A DNA stretch of 8,345 nt from Chloroflexota bacterium (lineage in GTDB: Bacteria > Chloroflexota > Limnocylindria > Limnocylindrales > CSP1-4). The stretch spans positions 1-8,345 of the forward strand of contig JAKAMV010000403.1 of the NCBI GenBank assembly GCA_021812735.1, in the 5' to 3' direction. The notes under the pieces are model-generated. The model was not told where the DNA came from, did not search any database, and worked only from the letters and a program-made list of their open reading frames with translations. Each line of letters starts with the position of its first letter. Within the stretch, counting starts at the first letter, position 1. Shown piece by piece: positions 1-6,365 of this stretch. The position numbers and the translations under genes are program-made.

Positions 1-1
1 C

Positions 2-94
2 AGCTGGCTGACCGGGATGGTCGTCGGCGCCGTGGCCTACTGGCTGCTGGCGGGTTCGCAGGTGCGCAAGGAAGCGGAGCGCACCGCGGACTGA
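2..94 (+). CDS. C-terminal end of a membrane transporter, possibly NCS1 permease (partial)
   Basis: The window opens inside a reading frame that ends with TGA at 92-94 and encodes 30 residues. They form one hydrophobic segment (WLTGMVVGAVAYWLLAG) followed by a short charged tail (QVRKEAERTAD), which is the usual layout of the last membrane helix and cytoplasmic tail of a transporter. The SWLTG...AYWLLA pattern resembles the final helix of NCS1 nucleobase/allantoin permeases, but 30 residues cannot fix the family. Being an integral membrane protein is well supported; the substrate is a guess. The start lies outside the window. Confidence 0.55.
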   Translation, partial: SWLTGMVVGAVAYWLLAGSQVRKEAERTAD

Positions 95-175
95 CCCTGG
101 TTCCGGTTCCAGTTCCAGTCGGGGCCGCGGTTGCGGTGTGAGCCTGAGCGGCGGCTCGGGTGTGGGCCGCGGTTC

Positions 176-241
176 GGGCCGCGATCCGCCGGGATGTGGG
201 CCGCGACTCGCCGCGATGCGGGCCGCGATCCGCCGCGGCCC
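176..241. repeat. Three imperfect 22-nt tandem units
   Basis: Units begin at 176, 198 and 220, each with gggccgcga followed by tccgccg or ctcgccg, with a partial unit (gggccgcggttc) just before at 164-175. They lie in the 276-base noncoding spacer between the transporter end and the tRNA gene. A second small repetitive stretch, ggttcc-like hexamers, lies at 98-118. Apart from these repeats I see nothing else in 95-370. The repeats look like slippage-type low-complexity DNA; no function is evident. Confidence 0.55.
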
Positions 242-370
242 CGGATCCATCGACGCGCAGGGAACGCCGGGTTGTCCGGCCCGGCGCGCCGACGGCGTCC
301 AGGAGCGCCCGATGCCCGGCGTCCGCCGATGGCGCTCGGCACCGGGGTTGCACGCGGCTAGGGGTGGAGG

Positions 371-446
371 TGGAGCGGGAGACGGGTCTCGAACCCGCGA
401 CATGCAGCTTGGAAGGCTGCCGCTCTGCCAACTGAGCTACTCCCGC
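371..446 (-). tRNA. tRNA-Gly (anticodon TCC)
   Basis: Read on the minus strand, the sequence folds as a complete cloverleaf: acceptor GCGGGAG/CTCCCGC with seven pairs, D stem GCTC/GAGC with an 8-nt loop, anticodon stem GCAGC/GCTGC around loop CTTCCAA, 5-nt variable region, and T stem GCGGG/CCCGT with loop TTCGAGA. The anticodon TCC (plus-strand 411-413) reads GGA glycine codons. The discriminator is U, normal for tRNA-Gly, and the CCA end is encoded (complement of 371-373). A TAGGGT hexamer on the minus strand (470-475), about 24 bases upstream of the mature 5' end, could be its -10 box. Confidence 0.97.
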
Positions 447-681
447 CCGGGCGACGCGAATGCCCCTGCACCCTACCACGGACGGCGTCCGGCGCGCAGC
501 CCGGGGGGGCGGCGCTCGCCCGGGCCACCAGGCGTGGGGACACGACCGGCCCGAGGGCTGACAGGTCGGTCGGCACGGCCAGGCCCGAGCCGTTGCGAGG
601 CCGATGGCCCGCTGCCGCGCGGCGTGCGCCGGATGACCGGCCGCGAGCCGCTCCACAGGGGGTCAGACGGCGAGCGCCTGC
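447..681. other. Intergenic region, no gene seen
   Basis: This GC-rich spacer separates the minus-strand tRNA-Gly from the plus-strand ABC operon, so it should hold divergent promoters. A GCCCGGG(C) motif occurs at 499-505 and 518-525 and can pair with itself, but with no T tract. Open frames here have no start context or recognisable product. Confidence 0.5.
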
Positions 682-687
682 TATGAT
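682..687 (+). promoter_or_regulatory. Candidate -10 box for the ABC transporter operon
   Basis: TATGAT matches the sigma-70 type TATAAT box at five of six positions and stands out in a very GC-rich spacer, 61 bases before the start codon of the binding-protein gene. The region about 17 bases upstream (around 660-665, gggtca) is only a weak -35 match. A transcript starting near 694 would carry a leader of about 54 bases ending in a strong ribosome binding site. Confidence 0.4.
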
Positions 688-747
688 CCGCACGCCGGTG
701 GCGCAGCTTGCGGGGGAGCTTCGCGTTCCTGAGGAAAGGAGTGCCAC

Positions 748-1602
748 ATGTCCATCCGAGCTCGAGCCATCGTCGCCACCATCGCCCTCGCGCTGCTCGG
801 ATCGGTGGCGGCCTGCTCCTCGCAATCCGCCTCGAGCGGGCCGGCGGCCTCGCCGGAGGCGACCCTCACGGTGGGCACGGCGGTGACGGCCCCCTTCGAG
901 TTCTACGATGCGAGCCAGCACCTGGTGGGCTTCGACATCGATCTCATGAACGAGATCGGATCGCTCATCCACCGGAAGGTGACCTATCAGGTCGGCCAGT
1001 TCAGCGCGCTCGTCCCCGACCTTCAGGCGCACAAGGTCAACGCCGTCATCGCCGCCATGTACATCACACCGGCACGCGAGCAGGTGGTGACGTTCGCCAC
1101 GCCGTACCTGCAGACGGGGCTGGTCATGGTTGAGCGAGCGGGGCTCAACCTCCACAGTGCGGCGGACCTCAAGGGGCTGAAGGTGGGCGTGAAGTCGGGC
1201 GCCACGGGCCAGGCCTACCTCAACGCCAACAACACCGGCGCGATCCCCGTCGTCTACAGCGACACGCTCTCGTCCTTCCACGATCTCGTCGCCGGGCGGA
1301 TCGACGTGGTCCTCAACGACTACCTGAACACCCTGGCGTTCCTCAAGGACACGCACGCGAACGTGCAGATCGTGGGGGGCAACGCGACGCCCGTGTATCT
1401 CCAGCACAACGAGCTGGGGATCGCGGTGTCCAAGGACGAGACGACGCTGTTGAGCCAGATCAACGGCGCGCTCGCGACCCTGCAGCGCAACGGGTTCATC
1501 CAGTCCGACTTCGCCAAGTGGCTGGGCACGCTGTCCGGCGGTTCGCCGGCGCCTGCCTCGTCACCCGCGGGATCGCCGGCGGCCGCCTCCGCCGCACCGT
1601 AG
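748..1602 (+). CDS. Amino acid ABC transporter substrate-binding lipoprotein (family 3)
   Basis: This 284-residue protein is a family 3 (polar amino acid type) extracellular solute-binding protein, which captures a substrate outside the membrane and delivers it to the permease encoded next. A lipoprotein signal peptide with lipobox SVAAC ends at Cys23. The family signature GFDIDLMNEI lies at 61-70; TPAREQ (108-112) carries Arg110, at the position that binds the ligand alpha-carboxylate in this family, and NDY (190-192) carries Asp191, at the usual amino-group position. Ligand identity cannot be told. The start is set by an aaaggag ribosome binding site (735-741), six bases before ATG. The protein ends with a low-complexity Ala/Pro/Ser tail (264-284), which is unusual because such linkers normally sit at the N-terminus. 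It is the first gene of a three-gene operon. Confidence 0.93.
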   Translation: MSIRARAIVATIALALLGSVAACSSQSASSGPAASPEATLTVGTAVTAPFEFYDASQHLVGFDIDLMNEIGSLIHRKVTYQVGQFSALVPDLQAHKVNAVIAAMYITPAREQVVTFATPYLQTGLVMVERAGLNLHSAADLKGLKVGVKSGATGQAYLNANNTGAIPVVYSDTLSSFHDLVAGRIDVVLNDYLNTLAFLKDTHANVQIVGGNATPVYLQHNELGIAVSKDETTLLSQINGALATLQRNGFIQSDFAKWLGTLSGGSPAPASSPAGSPAAASAAP

Positions 1603-1645
1603 GCGCTCGTCCGGCGTCTGAGCTCCCCGCGAGCATCGCAGCTCG

Positions 1646-2290
1646 ATGAGCGTCTTGGTATCCGCGCTGCCGGATCTGACCCAAGGTGCCCTCATCACGG
1701 CCGAGGTCACGTTCGAGGCGATCCTGCTCGCGGCCGCGGTCGCGCTCGTCTTGGTGGCAATGCGGCTGTCCGGCTTTCGGGCCCTCGATGTGATCGCGCG
1801 TGCCTACATCTGGTTCTGGCGAGGCGTGCCGCTGATCATCGAGCTCTACCTCATCTACTTCGGTCTGGCGACGGCCAACATCCTCACCCTGTCACCCTGG
1901 GTTTCCGCGGTCCTCGGCCTAGGGCTCAACACGGCGGCGTTCTTCGCCGAGATCATGCGGGCCGCCATCCTCTCCATCGACAAGGAGCAGTGGGAGGCCG
2001 GGGACATGGAGAGCCGGCGGGCGGTGACGCTGGCGTTGGTCATCTTTCCGCAGGCGAGCGCACGCATGATCCCTCCGCTTATGAACCAGATCATTCTCTC
2101 GCTGAAGAACTCCTCCCTGGTGGCCTTCGTCGGGGTCACCGAGCTCTTTCTCGTCGGCCAGAACGTGATCTCGTCGACGTTCCAGGACCTGCCCATCTAC
2201 ATTGGTGTGGCGGGCGGCTACCTGATCATGGTCACGTTGCTGACCTTCCTCGGGGACTATGCCGAACGGCGATTGATGGTGCTCGCGTGA
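1646..2290 (+). CDS. Amino acid ABC transporter permease (HisM/GlnP type)
   Basis: This 214-residue membrane protein is the permease of the importer, with about five hydrophobic segments (around 17-41, 50-74, 84-108, 148-172 and 184-205). Family landmarks include RGVPLI (59-64), ELYLIYFGL (66-74), AAFFAEIMRAAILSID (97-112) and SLKNSSLVAFVGVTEL (152-167). The cytoplasmic EAA loop that docks on the ATPase is at 117-137, beginning EAG and ending FPQA. It is atypical: it is one residue shorter than the usual pattern, and the conserved glycine of EAAxxLG is not in place. The gene lies 43 bases after the binding-protein gene and 21 bases before the ATPase gene. No strong ribosome binding site precedes the ATG, suggesting translation coupled to the operon. 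With only one permease gene, a homodimer is expected. Confidence 0.92.
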   Translation: MSVLVSALPDLTQGALITAEVTFEAILLAAAVALVLVAMRLSGFRALDVIARAYIWFWRGVPLIIELYLIYFGLATANILTLSPWVSAVLGLGLNTAAFFAEIMRAAILSIDKEQWEAGDMESRRAVTLALVIFPQASARMIPPLMNQIILSLKNSSLVAFVGVTELFLVGQNVISSTFQDLPIYIGVAGGYLIMVTLLTFLGDYAERRLMVLA

Positions 2291-2311
2291 CCAGACGGGC
2301 CCAGGGCACCC

Positions 2312-3442
2312 ATGTCCGGTAGGAATCTGCAGGCCGGCGACGCCGGGCGCGAGCAGGGCGCCGGCCGGTCGGCCACCGTGGAGCTGCGCCACGTCACCAA
2401 GGCGTTCGGCGACGTGGCGCCCATCCAGCACCTGGATCTTGAGGTGCGGGACGGTGAGTTCCTCGTCATCCTGGGCCCCTCAGGCTCCGGCAAGAGCACG
2501 TTGCTGCGGATCATCGCGGGACTGGACCATCCGTCGGATGGGCAGGTTCTGATCGACGGCCGAGATGTGACGAACGTCCCGGCCCGCGATCGCGGCTGCG
2601 GCTTCGTCTTCCAGAGCTACGCGCTCTTCCCCCACCTCACCGTGCTCGGCAACATTGCCTACGGCCTCCGACGGCGAGGCACGCCGCGCAAGGAGGCGGA
2701 GGCACGGGCGGCCGAGGTCGCCGCCCGGCTCAACCTCACCGAACTGCTCCATCGGCGACCACGGCAGCTCTCAGGTGGCCAGCGGCAACGGGTTGCCCTC
2801 GGGCGAGTACTCGCCCGCCAGCCGAGGGTGTTCCTGTTCGACGAGCCCCTCTCGTCGCTCGACGCGCAACTGCGGACCCAGATGCGAACCGAGCTCGTGA
2901 CACTCCATCGACAGTTGCAGACGACGTCCATCTTCGTCACCCACGACCAGGTCGAGGCGATGACGATGGGCGACCGGGTGGCCGTGCTGCATGACGGGCG
3001 CCTCCAGCAGCTCGGCAGCCCGCTCGACCTGTATGAGCGACCGTCGAACGTGTTCGTCGCCCGTTTCGTCGGGAGTCCGCCCATCAACCTCTTTCCTGCG
3101 GCGTTCCATGACGGGGTCTTCCGGATCGATGGGAGCATCGTGAAGGGCCCGCGCACTGCGGCGAGGGACGTGCTCTGCGGGCTGCGCCCGGAGTTCACTC
3201 GCCTGCGTGCGGCAGGTGCAGCCGATGCGCAGCCGGCTGACCTCTGGCTGACGGGACGGCTCAAGCTCGTGGAGCGTCTTGGTCCGGAGGCCTTCGCCTA
3301 CGTCGAGGTCGCTGACGACACCGTCGTGTGCCGGGTGGACAACTCGATCCGGCTCGAACCGGGCGAGGCGGTCGAGGTTGGACTGGATCTGAGCCACGCA
3401 TCGTGGTTCGACGCCGACGAAGGCACCCGCCTGGAATCCTAG
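2312..3442 (+). CDS. ABC transporter ATPase, MalK/PotA type with C-terminal TOBE-like domain
   Basis: This 376-residue ATPase energises the importer. The nucleotide-binding domain is complete: Walker A GPSGSGKST (55-63), Q-loop Gln101, signature LSGGQ (153-157), Walker B VFLFDEP (173-179) with catalytic Glu178, D-loop SSLD (181-184) and H-loop His211. Residues from about 245 to 376 form the accessory region seen in sugar, polyamine and glycerol-phosphate importers (CLRP-like LRPE at 291-294, VERLGPEAFAYVEV at 320-333). Typical amino acid importer ATPases (GlnQ/HisP) are about 240-260 residues and lack this extension. Position, 21 bases after the permease and on the same strand, points to a shared operon. 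The first about 20 residues look unstructured; the ATG has no strong ribosome binding site, and a GTG at codon 23 is a possible later start. Confidence 0.93.
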   Translation: MSGRNLQAGDAGREQGAGRSATVELRHVTKAFGDVAPIQHLDLEVRDGEFLVILGPSGSGKSTLLRIIAGLDHPSDGQVLIDGRDVTNVPARDRGCGFVFQSYALFPHLTVLGNIAYGLRRRGTPRKEAEARAAEVAARLNLTELLHRRPRQLSGGQRQRVALGRVLARQPRVFLFDEPLSSLDAQLRTQMRTELVTLHRQLQTTSIFVTHDQVEAMTMGDRVAVLHDGRLQQLGSPLDLYERPSNVFVARFVGSPPINLFPAAFHDGVFRIDGSIVKGPRTAARDVLCGLRPEFTRLRAAGAADAQPADLWLTGRLKLVERLGPEAFAYVEVADDTVVCRVDNSIRLEPGEAVEVGLDLSHASWFDADEGTRLES

Positions 3443-3474
3443 GGCCTCCCGGCGAGCGGCTCGAGCGAGCGCCT

Positions 3475-3494
3475 CGTGCCGCACCGTCGGCACG
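3475..3494 (+). terminator. Weak hairpin after the ABC operon
   Basis: CGTGCCG (3475-3481) and CGGCACG (3488-3494) form a perfect 7-bp stem with a 6-base loop, 32 bases after the ATPase stop. There is no T tract, so intrinsic termination is uncertain. It is the best hairpin I can see in the 3443-3579 spacer. Confidence 0.3.
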
Positions 3495-3579
3495 CACGTG
3501 ATGGCCCGCTGCACCGCTTCGGCGTATCGATGGCGCCCCGGCCGTCAGCGAGCCTGAGAGGGGCGACGCCGACGGGGCA

Positions 3580-3966
3580 ATGGCCACCGTCCTCACCGTC
3601 GGCACGGCGGACAGCAGCGGGATCGACATCGCATTGGCCAAGGCGCCGACCTACGGTGGCAGCGTCGCCGGCAGGGTGACCGAAAGCGGCAGCGCGCCCG
3701 TCCCGGGCATCAGCGTGACTGCCTGCCCGACCGCGGGTCCCCCCGCGTGCTTCGCCACCACCACGGGCGCCGACGGCACGTACACGATCGGTCTGCCCGC
3801 CGGGAGCTACACGGTCTCCTTCGATGATCCGACCACCACGCATCCCTCCGGCTCTGGCGTGCCGTGCGCGGGTCGCGATGGTGTCCCGCTCCGCTCCGGC
3901 CGGGGATCCAGGTGCGTGGGGTGGGGCGGTCCGCGCCTGCCGCGCGGTGTGACCGATGCCCCCTGA
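3580..3966 (+). pseudogene. Relic of a carboxypeptidase regulatory-like domain protein
   Basis: The frame encodes a recognisable piece of a CarboxypepD_reg-like beta-sandwich repeat: GIDIALA, then GGSVAGRVTESGS-PVPGISVTAC, then TTTGADGTYTIGLPAGSYTVSFDDP. This is the order found in secreted multi-repeat surface proteins. Family resemblance begins around 3598 and stops near 3855; the following residues (PCAGRDGV...) are low-complexity GC-rich sequence without the expected end of the domain. Upstream the frame is open only to a TGA at 3499-3501. There is no signal peptide, no good ribosome binding site at the ATG (3580) and only one partial repeat. It reads as the remains of a larger secreted protein gene whose two ends have been lost. 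An intact small gene is possible but less likely. Confidence 0.55.
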
Positions 3967-3993
3967 GCGGTATCCTTGGCTATACCGCTCAGG
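3962..3993 (+). promoter_or_regulatory. Perfect 12-bp inverted repeat running into the ribosome binding site
   Basis: CCTGAGCGGTAT (3962-3973) and ATACCGCTCAGG (3982-3993) are exact reverse complements separated by 8 bases. The right arm runs into the Shine-Dalgarno AGGAGG (3991-3996) of the HTH gene that starts at 4005. As DNA it is a candidate operator for the encoded HTH protein; as RNA it would fold and partly hide the ribosome binding site. The TATACC inside the right half could also act as a -10 box. No T tract follows, so a terminator role is unlikely. Confidence 0.7.
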
Positions 3994-4004
3994 AGGTGCC
4001 CGGC

Positions 4005-4271
4005 ATGGCCAAGCTGTATTACACCCCCCGCGAGGTTGCCGAGATCCTCGCCATCAGCGATGACGCGGTCCTCGATCTCATCCACCGGGGGGACCTGCCC
4101 GGGCTGCGCGTCTCGCCGCGCATCACCCGCATCCCCATCGCCGCCTTCGACCGCTGGCGCGAGGGATACCGGCCCCGCCGGCGACGCGTCTCCATCGCCC
4201 CGGCCCACCGTCGGCGTGCGATCGGCGCCGACGAGCAGCTTCCCGGCACCCGCGAGCTGGTCGCGCGGTGA
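4005..4271 (+). CDS. Small excisionase/MerR-type helix-turn-helix DNA-binding protein
   Basis: This 88-residue protein has an N-terminal HTH_17/excisionase-type DNA-binding fold. YYTPREVAEILAISDDAVLDLIHRGDLPGLRV (5-36) holds the two HTH helices and wing start, and ITRIPIAAFDRW (40-51) is the usual strand plus closing helix. The C-terminal tail (56-88) is strongly basic and probably disordered. The ATG at 4005 is chosen because AGGAGG (3991-3996) sits eight bases before it and the HTH homology starts directly after; an in-frame upstream extension to 3864 has no such support. The stop overlaps the next gene's GTG start (GTGA, 4268-4271), indicating coupled translation. The inverted repeat just upstream suggests autoregulation. 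It may be the antitoxin or regulator of the next gene; a stray excisionase is the alternative. Confidence 0.85.
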   Translation: MAKLYYTPREVAEILAISDDAVLDLIHRGDLPGLRVSPRITRIPIAAFDRWREGYRPRRRRVSIAPAHRRRAIGADEQLPGTRELVAR

Positions 4272-4762
4272 TCGCCAGTGCCGACGCGTTGCTGCGCTAC
4301 CTCGCCGACCTGGTCGAGCAGATCGAGCGGCTCGCGGTGACGGTGCTGCCACCGAACGACGCCGACGAGATCGCGCTGGGCCGGGAGAACGACGGCTCGC
4401 TGGTCATCGACCTGGCGTGCCGTCCTCCACTCCCGCCGCGATCTGCCGACGTCGAGATCGCGCTCTTCGAGCGCTGGCGCCCGAGCGGGCGCGACCAGTT
4501 CGAGCGCGTCGACTACGCGTACGAGATCCGCCATCACGAGCTGGGCTATCGACGGGCGTTCCATCGGCACGACGCCGAGCACTTCCTCCGGGCCTTCGAC
4601 GTCGCAACGCACGAGCATTGCGAGGCGGTCCTCGGGTACCCCACCTGCGCCCACTACTTCGGCGAGCCCGTGGGGGACGCCAGCGATGGTTTCCGCCGCG
4701 TCTACGAGCTCTGGCTGACCGACGCGAAGCCCGACTGCTCCGCGCTGTCCTGTCTCGGCTGA
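4268..4762 (+). CDS. Histidine-rich unknown protein, possible TumE-like toxin
   Basis: This 164-residue cytoplasmic protein begins with GTG overlapping the HTH gene's stop, so the two should be made together. It has no signal peptide or membrane segment. An amphipathic N-terminus (7-25) precedes a central alpha/beta region, VEIALFERW (62-70), FERVDYAYEIRHHE (78-91), then a His/Cys cluster: HRHDAEH (99-105), THEHCE (114-119) and CAHYFGEP (127-134). The order of a YxY strand, an F/Y-H-R-H-D stretch and HxH motifs recalls the toxin-antitoxin TumE family (DUF6516) and similar small proteins, but I cannot confirm homology by eye. The His/Cys residues could bind a metal or form a nuclease-like active site. 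The C-terminus has two further Cys (157, 162). It is clearly a real gene by coupling and codon use; the function is open. Confidence 0.75.
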   Translation: MIASADALLRYLADLVEQIERLAVTVLPPNDADEIALGRENDGSLVIDLACRPPLPPRSADVEIALFERWRPSGRDQFERVDYAYEIRHHELGYRRAFHRHDAEHFLRAFDVATHEHCEAVLGYPTCAHYFGEPVGDASDGFRRVYELWLTDAKPDCSALSCLG

Positions 4763-4903
4763 GCGTTCCGTTACCACCCCCGCCTGCCTCGCCGGTCTCG
4801 ATGGGCGACGATCTGCGCCACGCGGACCTTGACGCGGCCGCCGCGCGGGACGAGGCTCGCACCGCGGCGACCGGGCTGCGCGTGGTGAGGGGAGTGGTGA
4901 CTG

Positions 4904-6124
4904 ATGCGTTCCAGGGTGGCGGCGATGCTGGTCGCGCTGATCGTGGCGGGCTGCGGCGCTGCGCAGGTCACGCCGACTCGCTCGCTGCCATCGCCGAGCG
5001 CAGGCGTGCCGTCGGCCAGCCTCCCAACCGCCCCCGTGACCCCGGCCCCCGCATCGCCCGCCGTGCCGGTGCCCTCGCCGGGCCCGACCGCGCCGGTGAC
5101 TCCAGAGGGAGCGCTGCCCGCCCTCGAGCTGCCCAGGCTCGTGGGACCCGCGACAGCGCTGCACGCGGTACCTGGCACCCGGCCGCTGGCCACCTGGGGC
5201 TCGCGAGCCTACACGGTGGATGAGCCGCTGCGGAGCGGGCGGGCCAGCCTCCTCGTGACCGACCTCGCCGTGGGCGCGACCACGCACACCGCGGTTCCGC
5301 TCCTGGCCGGCGAGACGACCGTGCCGCCCGACGGCTTCGCGGACCCGGCCACGATCGTGGCCGCCGACGCGCACTGGCTGGCGGTGGTGGTGTGGAAGCG
5401 CCTCGGCCCGACGGGCGGCGACGTGGGCACGCCGTGCTCGGGCCACGAGGAGCAGCCCGTGGCCTGGCGCCTGCTGGTCACCGCGCTCGATCCGGCCACG
5501 GGCCGGCCGGCCGGCGCGTTCCGCGTTCTCGACCACGGCACGAACAGCCATCCCTTCACGCTCCCGGGGCAGGGTGAGGGCTGTGGCGGGCCGCGCACGC
5601 CGCGCGTCTCGCTCGATGGCGACGAGATCGCCTATACCGTGGAGGAGACCGGCGCCGCGACCAGCTTCGCGACGCGGATCGAGGTCCGCACGCTCCCCGC
5701 CGGGTCGCTGGTGCGCTCGCTCGAGCGGCCCCAGGAGGTGCTCGTCGTGGCCCTCTCCGGCGGCCTCCTGGCCTGGCAGCCCTTGAACCATCCCGACGCG
5801 GGCGTATGGGTCGAGCAGCTCGGTGCATCGCCGGAGCAGGTGGTGCCCCCGCGCCCGACCTGCTGGCTCGGCGGCGCGACCGCGGGCTGGGTTGGCATGT
5901 GCTGCGTCCCCACCGGCTACCAGGCCGAGAGCTACACCCCCTACCAGCCGGTCGTCTGGTCCCCGGCCACCGGGCTGCGCCAGCTCGCCGGGCTCCCCCG
6001 ACTGGTGGTGAGTTCCCCGCCGTCGCTCGGTGGGGGCTCGCTCATGGCCGATGGCGGCTCGCCGATCGAGGGGAGCGGAACGCTCGTCGAGGTGTCGTTG
6101 GCCGGGTTGCCGACCGCTCCCTGA
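4904..6124 (+). CDS. Pro-rich lipoprotein with beta-propeller-like body, unknown function
   Basis: This 406-residue exported protein has a lipoprotein signal peptide with lipobox VAGC (Cys17), a Pro/Ser/Ala/Thr-rich linker (about 22-72) and a globular domain of repeated short beta-strand blocks, such as WLAVVVWKRLG, ARVSLDGDEIAYTVEE-like and GGLLAWQPLNH. These resemble WD40/TolB-type propeller proteins in which SLDGDEIAYT is a common blade motif. Several Cys residues (in TPCSGHEE, GEGCGGP and GMCCVP) could form disulfides outside the cell. The start is fixed by gaggggag (4887-4894), nine bases before ATG. It stands alone after a 141-base gap and converges on the PxKF gene across a strong terminator. 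I do not recognise a specific family or ligand. Confidence 0.8.
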   Translation: MRSRVAAMLVALIVAGCGAAQVTPTRSLPSPSAGVPSASLPTAPVTPAPASPAVPVPSPGPTAPVTPEGALPALELPRLVGPATALHAVPGTRPLATWGSRAYTVDEPLRSGRASLLVTDLAVGATTHTAVPLLAGETTVPPDGFADPATIVAADAHWLAVVVWKRLGPTGGDVGTPCSGHEEQPVAWRLLVTALDPATGRPAGAFRVLDHGTNSHPFTLPGQGEGCGGPRTPRVSLDGDEIAYTVEETGAATSFATRIEVRTLPAGSLVRSLERPQEVLVVALSGGLLAWQPLNHPDAGVWVEQLGASPEQVVPPRPTCWLGGATAGWVGMCCVPTGYQAESYTPYQPVVWSPATGLRQLAGLPRLVVSSPPSLGGGSLMADGGSPIEGSGTLVEVSLAGLPTAP

Positions 6125-6281
6125 CCCTCGGCGCCAGGCCGGCTCGACCCGCAGCCGTCCGCACCGGTACGCCCACGCAGGCCACCTCGAGCCAGGTCGG
6201 CGCGCCGAACGCGGCGTGCTCGTCGCCGCGCGACGGCGCTGGACGCGGAGACCGACGCTGTGGCCTGCGGCCAGGACGCCG

Positions 6282-6312
6282 ACAGGCCCCGCTCCCCCGG
6301 AGCGGGGCCTGT
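6282..6312. terminator. Bidirectional terminator hairpin between convergent genes
   Basis: ACAGGCCCCGCTCC (6282-6295) and GGAGCGGGGCCTGT (6299-6312) form a perfect 14-bp stem with a CCC loop. It lies between the ends of two converging genes (6124 and 6366). No clear T tract follows on either strand, as often in high-GC bacteria. A smaller hairpin, TGGCC/GGCCA, sits at 6261-6273. The rest of 6125-6365 shows no gene. Confidence 0.75.
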
Positions 6313-6365
6313 GTGGTCGATGAGCCACGCGGCGACGACGCGAGGTCGCCGCCAGGTGAGCAGTC

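Noticed and set aside
358..1407. Long minus-strand open frame (349 codons) opposite the binding-protein gene
   Set aside because: It runs across the tRNA gene and antisense to a well-supported gene. Its Arg/Gly/His-rich product has no domain, as expected of a shadow frame in GC-rich DNA.
603..3512. Exact 13-base repeat gatggcccgctgc at 603 and 3500
   Set aside because: Several 13-base matches are expected by chance in 8 kb of GC-rich sequence; no flanking similarity.
4801..5223. Possible small gene starting with ATG at 4801
   Set aside because: Its first 36 residues look plausible, but there is no clear ribosome binding site and the frame then runs under the lipoprotein gene as an Arg-rich shadow.
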